Source: Spirochaeta sp. UBA2779 (GTDB lineage Bacteria; Spirochaetota; Spirochaetia; DSM-2461). From it: DNA of 7,073 bases. Made by a program: the position numbers and the translations under genes. The stretch is taken from NCBI GenBank assembly GCA_002352375.1, contig DEIH01000057.1, positions 1-7,073 on the forward strand, given 5' to 3'. The notes under the pieces were generated by a model. It saw only the letters and a program-made list of their open reading frames with translations, was not told the origin of the DNA and did no database searches. Positions 6,800 through 7,073 of this stretch are shown here, one piece after another (the first letter of the stretch is position 1; every line of letters starts with the position of its first letter).

Positions 6800-6818
6800 T
6801 TCTTAAGTCGTTTAAGAA
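6800..6818. repeat. 19-bp perfect palindrome, operator candidate
   Basis: TTCTTAA (6800-6806) and TTAAGAA (6812-6818) are perfect inverted arms around GTCGT. It lies about 100 bases upstream of the predicted minus-strand start, with no T tract beside it, so it looks more like a dimeric regulator's binding site than a terminator. I cannot assign a regulator family; the odd-length centre does not fit the usual even-length LacI operator. Confidence 0.45.
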
Positions 6819-6916
6819 GGGTTTGGAAAAGTTGTGACAGTTAGCGAACAACCTTACGGTAGATTATATTTTCCTACGTCTCTTCATTTATTTTAATACA
6901 ATACATGCATTTAGTC

Positions 6917-7002
6917 AATTATGGCTTATGTTCATTTAATGCCATTTCCTATCCATTTTGACGGCGAAATACCTTCACAAATGCATTCACAGAGCCATAA
7001 TT
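6917..7002. repeat. Spaced 10-bp inverted repeat flanking the right-hand promoter
   Basis: AATTATGGCT (6917-6926) recurs as its exact reverse complement AGCCATAATT (6993-7002), 66 bases apart. The right copy overlaps the -10 of the + strand promoter candidate. Two half-sites at this distance could be paired binding sites of one regulator. In an AT-rich stretch chance is also possible. Confidence 0.35.
6974..7001 (+). promoter_or_regulatory. Promoter candidate for a rightward gene at the window edge
   Basis: TTCACA (6974-6979, 5/6 to TTGACA) and CATAAT (6996-7001, 5/6 to TATAAT) are separated by 16 bases, predicting a start at A7008. That leaves a 40-base leader before the possible ATG at 7048. 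Spacing and matches are reasonable for sigma-70, but AT-rich DNA yields such matches often. Confidence 0.4.
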
Positions 7003-7047
7003 CATTAAGGAATAAGTGATTCAGAATCCAATCACAGGAATCGCCCC

Positions 7048-7073
7048 ATGTTCTCCGCGCCTTGGGCGCTGTT
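7048..7073 (+). CDS. Possible start of a rightward gene (only 8 codons visible)
   Basis: ATG at 7048 opens a frame that runs off the window (MFSAPWAL). It is preceded by AGGAA at 7036-7040 with a 7-base spacer. Base composition switches from AT-rich to GC-rich just here, as expected at a gene start, and a promoter candidate lies 50 bases upstream. Eight codons are too few to identify a product or to exclude chance. A GCGCC-TTG-GGCGC hairpin (7057-7069) within it could instead be structural. Confidence 0.3.

Larger units (their letters stand above)
6667..7047. other. AT-rich divergent intergenic region
   Basis: About 380 bases hold no convincing gene and are clearly richer in A+T than the coding DNA to the left. 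The region contains the minus-strand promoter and leader hairpin next to the GH13 gene, a 19-bp palindrome in the middle, and a spaced 10-bp inverted repeat with a + strand promoter candidate near the right end. A second TATAAT reads leftward at 6868-6863, but it has no usable -35 and would give a leader of over 200 bases. The pattern fits a control region between divergent units. Confidence 0.6.

Noticed and set aside
6745..6839. TGTCACA (6745-6751) and its reverse complement (6833-6839), resembling CRP half-sites
   Set aside because: They are only 7 bp and 81 bases apart; neither has the second half of a TGTGA-N6-TCACA site, so chance is likely.
7041..7073. Resemblance of the right edge (GCCTTGGGCGCTGTT) to the 3' end of an integron attC site
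   Set aside because: No partner RYYYAAC core lies within a plausible attC length, no integrase or cassette genes are present, and the sequence is cut by the window edge.

Overview
The window looks like bacterial chromosome of about 50% GC. It most resembles a free-living spirochaete of the Spirochaetaceae type. That placement is an inference from protein style: a bacterial-type prolyl-tRNA synthetase next to a short signal-peptide-bearing envelope protein, and a very large GH13 protein of a kind I remember from spirochaetes and a few other phyla. Nothing in the window proves the lineage. I see no mobile element, CRISPR array, tRNA or rRNA.

Layout. On the + strand, 3-662 is the C-terminal part of prolyl-tRNA synthetase (proS), ending in a GC-rich hairpin at its stop codon. 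A small exported protein follows at 690-1367. Its predicted extended -10 promoter places the transcription start on the GTG start codon itself. After a 6-bp convergent gap, a minus-strand three-gene unit fills 1374-6645. In transcription order it holds a 1110-residue GH13 (alpha-amylase clan) enzyme, a 220-residue degenerate short-chain-dehydrogenase-like protein, and a 410-residue divergent DAACS/SDF-family transporter. Spacings are 32 bp and 11 bp, and the last two genes appear translationally coupled.

Upstream of the GH13 gene is an AT-rich region of about 400 bp. It has a perfect TATAAT -10 for the minus-strand unit, a 31-base hairpin at the predicted 5' end of that mRNA, a 19-bp palindrome and a spaced 10-bp inverted repeat. 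A plausible + strand promoter and start codon lie at the right edge, so this is probably a divergent control region.

Functionally, proS is housekeeping. The minus-strand unit combines a cytoplasmic alpha-glucan-active enzyme with two proteins whose family-defining active or binding residues look lost, so their substrates cannot be named. The GH13 four-region catalytic core is intact, but it is embedded between roughly 270 N-terminal and 280 C-terminal residues that I do not recognise. No clearly new system is demonstrated. The best leads are the degenerate transporter/SDR pair, the GH13 flanking domains, the 5' hairpin leader and the candidate leaderless envelope gene.
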